A DNA stretch of 64,000 nt, taken from NCBI RefSeq assembly GCF_011250555.1, contig NZ_JAANMZ010000019.1:1-64000 (forward strand), in the 5' to 3' direction. This DNA is from Bacillus sp. MM2020_4 (GTDB lineage Bacteria; Bacillota; Bacilli; Bacillales; Cytobacillaceae). The number at the start of each line of letters is the position of its first letter. The stretch's first letter is position 1. The position numbers were made by a program, and so were the translations under genes. Below are positions 62,922 through 64,000 of this stretch, in pieces. Below the pieces are notes generated by a model. That model had not been told where the DNA came from. It did no database searches and saw only the letters and a list, made by a program, of their open reading frames with translations.

Positions 62922-62957
62922 AGGGCTGACTAGGGAAACCTAGTTGGCTCTCTTTTT
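62922..62957 (+). terminator. Terminator of wrbA
   Basis: AGGGCTGACTAGG pairs with CCTAGTTGGCTCT (one G-U, one mismatch) around GAAA, followed by CTTTTT. Confidence 0.85.
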
Positions 62958-62978
62958 GTAAATTTTCAAATAATTCTA

Positions 62979-63007
62979 TTGACATTTTTTCATTTTCTAT
63001 GGATAAT
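62979..63007 (+). promoter_or_regulatory. Sigma-A promoter of the proB leader
   Basis: A consensus TTGACA -35 box is spaced exactly 17 bp from GATAAT. Transcription would begin near 63014, upstream of the T-box. Confidence 0.88.
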
Positions 63008-63044
63008 CAAAGGAAATTATCAAATGTAAACGGTAAGGGATTAG

Positions 63045-63255
63045 TAAATCATTGGCATGTGTAAGAGAGTGAAACCCTTTGGCTGAAAGGTTTCTCACGG
63101 AAAGATGATTGAACCTGCCCTGTGAATACTGCTTATGAAAACATAAGCCGTTCCCCTCGTTACGGGTTCAAGTGGGTGTTGATGCACCAATAAAGGTGGT
63201 ACCGCGGAAACGATTCTTCCGTCCTTTTTTAAGGATGGAGGAATCGTTTTTTATT
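63045..63255 (+). ncRNA. T-box leader, probable proline specificity
   Basis: The leader contains AGAGAG, the specifier region GAA-CCT-GCC (CCT is a proline codon), and the canonical T-box AAAGGTGGTACCGCGG at about 63193-63208. A terminator stem (AACGATTCTTCCGTCC with GGATGGAGGAATCGTT) and T run follow at 63209-63255. Uncharged tRNA-Pro would stabilise the antiterminator and allow proB expression. Confidence 0.9.
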
Positions 63256-63315
63256 GTCCTTTTCTTGATCATGGTGGCACATAAATTTCTCTTAATTTTG
63301 TAAAGAAAGGTTCGA

Positions 63316-64000
63316 ATGGACATGAAAAAACAGCTTGTGGTGGTGAAAATTGGGAGTAGCTCGCTTACCAATGCGTCGGGAACGATTTCTGAAAAGAAAA
63401 TCCGTGATCATGTGGAGGCACTCGCTTTTTTAAAAAGTGAGGGGAATGAGGTCATTCTGATTTCATCCGGTGCAATTGCAGCAGGATTTGGCTCGCTGGG
63501 CTATCCAACGCGTCCAAAAAGTACGGCAGGTAAACAAGCGGCAGCGGCTGTTGGGCAAGGGCTGTTAATGCAACAGTATATTCAGCTGTTTAAAGAGTTT
63601 GCTATGGTACCGGCGCAAATTCTATTAACTCGTGAAGATTTTTACAGCCAGACTCGGTTTCAAAATCTTTTTTCAACAATCCACGAGCTGCTTCAAAGAG
63701 GCATTTTGCCGATTATTAATGAGAACGATTCTGTATCAATTGAGGAATTGACCTTTGGGGATAACGATTTGCTTTCAGCCCTTGTCAGCGGTTTTTTGCA
63801 TGCCAATGCCTTAATTATTTTAACGGACATTAATGGGCTTTATGATGGCAATCCGAAGGTTTCTCGTAAGGCAAAAAAGTTTAATTTTATTCCGGAGGTT
63901 TCGGAAGAATTGCTTGCTGTTGCTGGTGAAAGTGGTTCTTCCGTTGGTACCGGCGGCATGAAGTCGAAATTGTTGGCAGCAAAAAAAGCCCTGTCCCTCG
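63316..64000 (+). CDS. proB: Glutamate 5-kinase, partial (runs off the window)
   Basis: The first 228 codons of ProB, which phosphorylates glutamate in proline synthesis, lie at the window edge. Visible motifs are the kinase start [11 protein letters not shown] (about 8-18), [13 protein letters not shown], the glutamate-site [21 protein letters not shown] and the nucleotide-binding [22 protein letters not shown] follows. AGAAAGG precedes the ATG at 63316; an ATG at 63322 is also possible. A proline T-box controls it. The 3' end is missing and proA, if next, is beyond the window. Confidence 0.95.
   Translation, partial: MDMKKQLVVVKIGSSSLTNASGTISEKKIRDHVEALAFLKSEGNEVILISSGAIAAGFGSLGYPTRPKSTAGKQAAAAVGQGLLMQQYIQLFKEFAMVPAQILLTREDFYSQTRFQNLFSTIHELLQRGILPIINENDSVSIEELTFGDNDLLSALVSGFLHANALIILTDINGLYDGNPKVSRKAKKFNFIPEVSEELLAVAGESGSSVGTGGMKSKLLAAKKALSL

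Noticed and set aside
1-64000. CRISPR array, prophage or insertion sequence
   Set aside because: No regularly spaced repeats, transposase, integrase or phage structural genes are visible; the only dispersed repeat is the 13-bp motif.
1-64000. tRNA or rRNA genes
   Set aside because: No cloverleaf-like or rRNA sequence was recognised in the intergenic regions.

Overview
This 64 kb window is low-GC Bacillaceae DNA from a spore-forming, Neobacillus- or Bacillus-like bacterium. The evidence is consistent: strong AGGAGG-type ribosome binding sites, sigma-A promoters, an alpha/beta small acid-soluble spore protein, a decayed spore-coat polysaccharide locus, a lysine riboswitch, a proline T-box, and Rex- and CcpA-type operators. 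I see no tRNA, rRNA, insertion sequence, prophage or CRISPR array. The first 20 bases look like a Nextera transposase mosaic end, so the window probably begins at a draft contig edge.

Layout. 0-4.2 kb: a diverged PRPP synthetase paralogue, a spore-type lipoprotein, and two broken spore-coat genes (a YheC/YheD-type ATP-grasp remnant and a glycosyltransferase/sugar-epimerase deletion chimera). 4.2-7.8 kb: a TetR-controlled unit (membrane protein, TetR, GNAT, DUF2306 protein) with two matching palindromic operators, then a double GNAT acetyltransferase. 7.9-16.7 kb: selO preceded by a tiny basic leader ORF, kynA, a methyltransferase, a polar amino acid ABC transporter, a Xaa-Pro peptidase and small unknown genes. 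16.7-24.5 kb: a SASP gene, a truncated MltG-like protein, a pabBC fusion, adhE behind Rex-like sites, and dapA under a lysine riboswitch. 24.6-31.1 kb: tldD-tldE, a Nudix and an MBL hydrolase, an SDR and a D-2-hydroxyacid dehydrogenase. 31.3-47.6 kb: an orphan ftsZ, two paralogous divergent TetR/MFS modules about 11 kb apart, proline dehydrogenase with a cre site, a formate/nitrite-type channel with a Rex-like site, a VanW lipoprotein, pepF and several unknown proteins. 48.0-58.8 kb: a reductive pyrimidine-degradation cluster (preT, preA, dihydropyrimidinase, NCS1 permease, small unknown protein, pucR, mmsA, class III aminotransferase). 58.9-64.0 kb: a DeoR-like regulator, a large SF1 helicase, wrbA, and the start of proB behind a proline T-box.

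How the genes work together. The pyrimidine cluster would import uracil or thymine, reduce it, open the ring and carry the beta-amino acid to an acyl-CoA. The step from N-carbamoyl-beta-alanine to beta-alanine has no gene here. Three Rex-like sites would tie adhE, a small gene beside it and the FNT channel to NADH/NAD status. Proline breakdown (putM-like, CcpA) and synthesis (proB, T-box) are both present and separately controlled.

Most notable: the three Rex-like sites; a 13-bp dispersed repeat that supplies the Gly-Ala-stop end of two unrelated proteins; the orphan FtsZ with an intact C-terminal peptide; the duplicated TetR/MFS modules with conserved promoter blocks; a structured inverted repeat upstream of the pyrimidine operon; and the basic leader ORF coupled to selO. 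I found no clearly new multi-gene defence or biosynthetic system.
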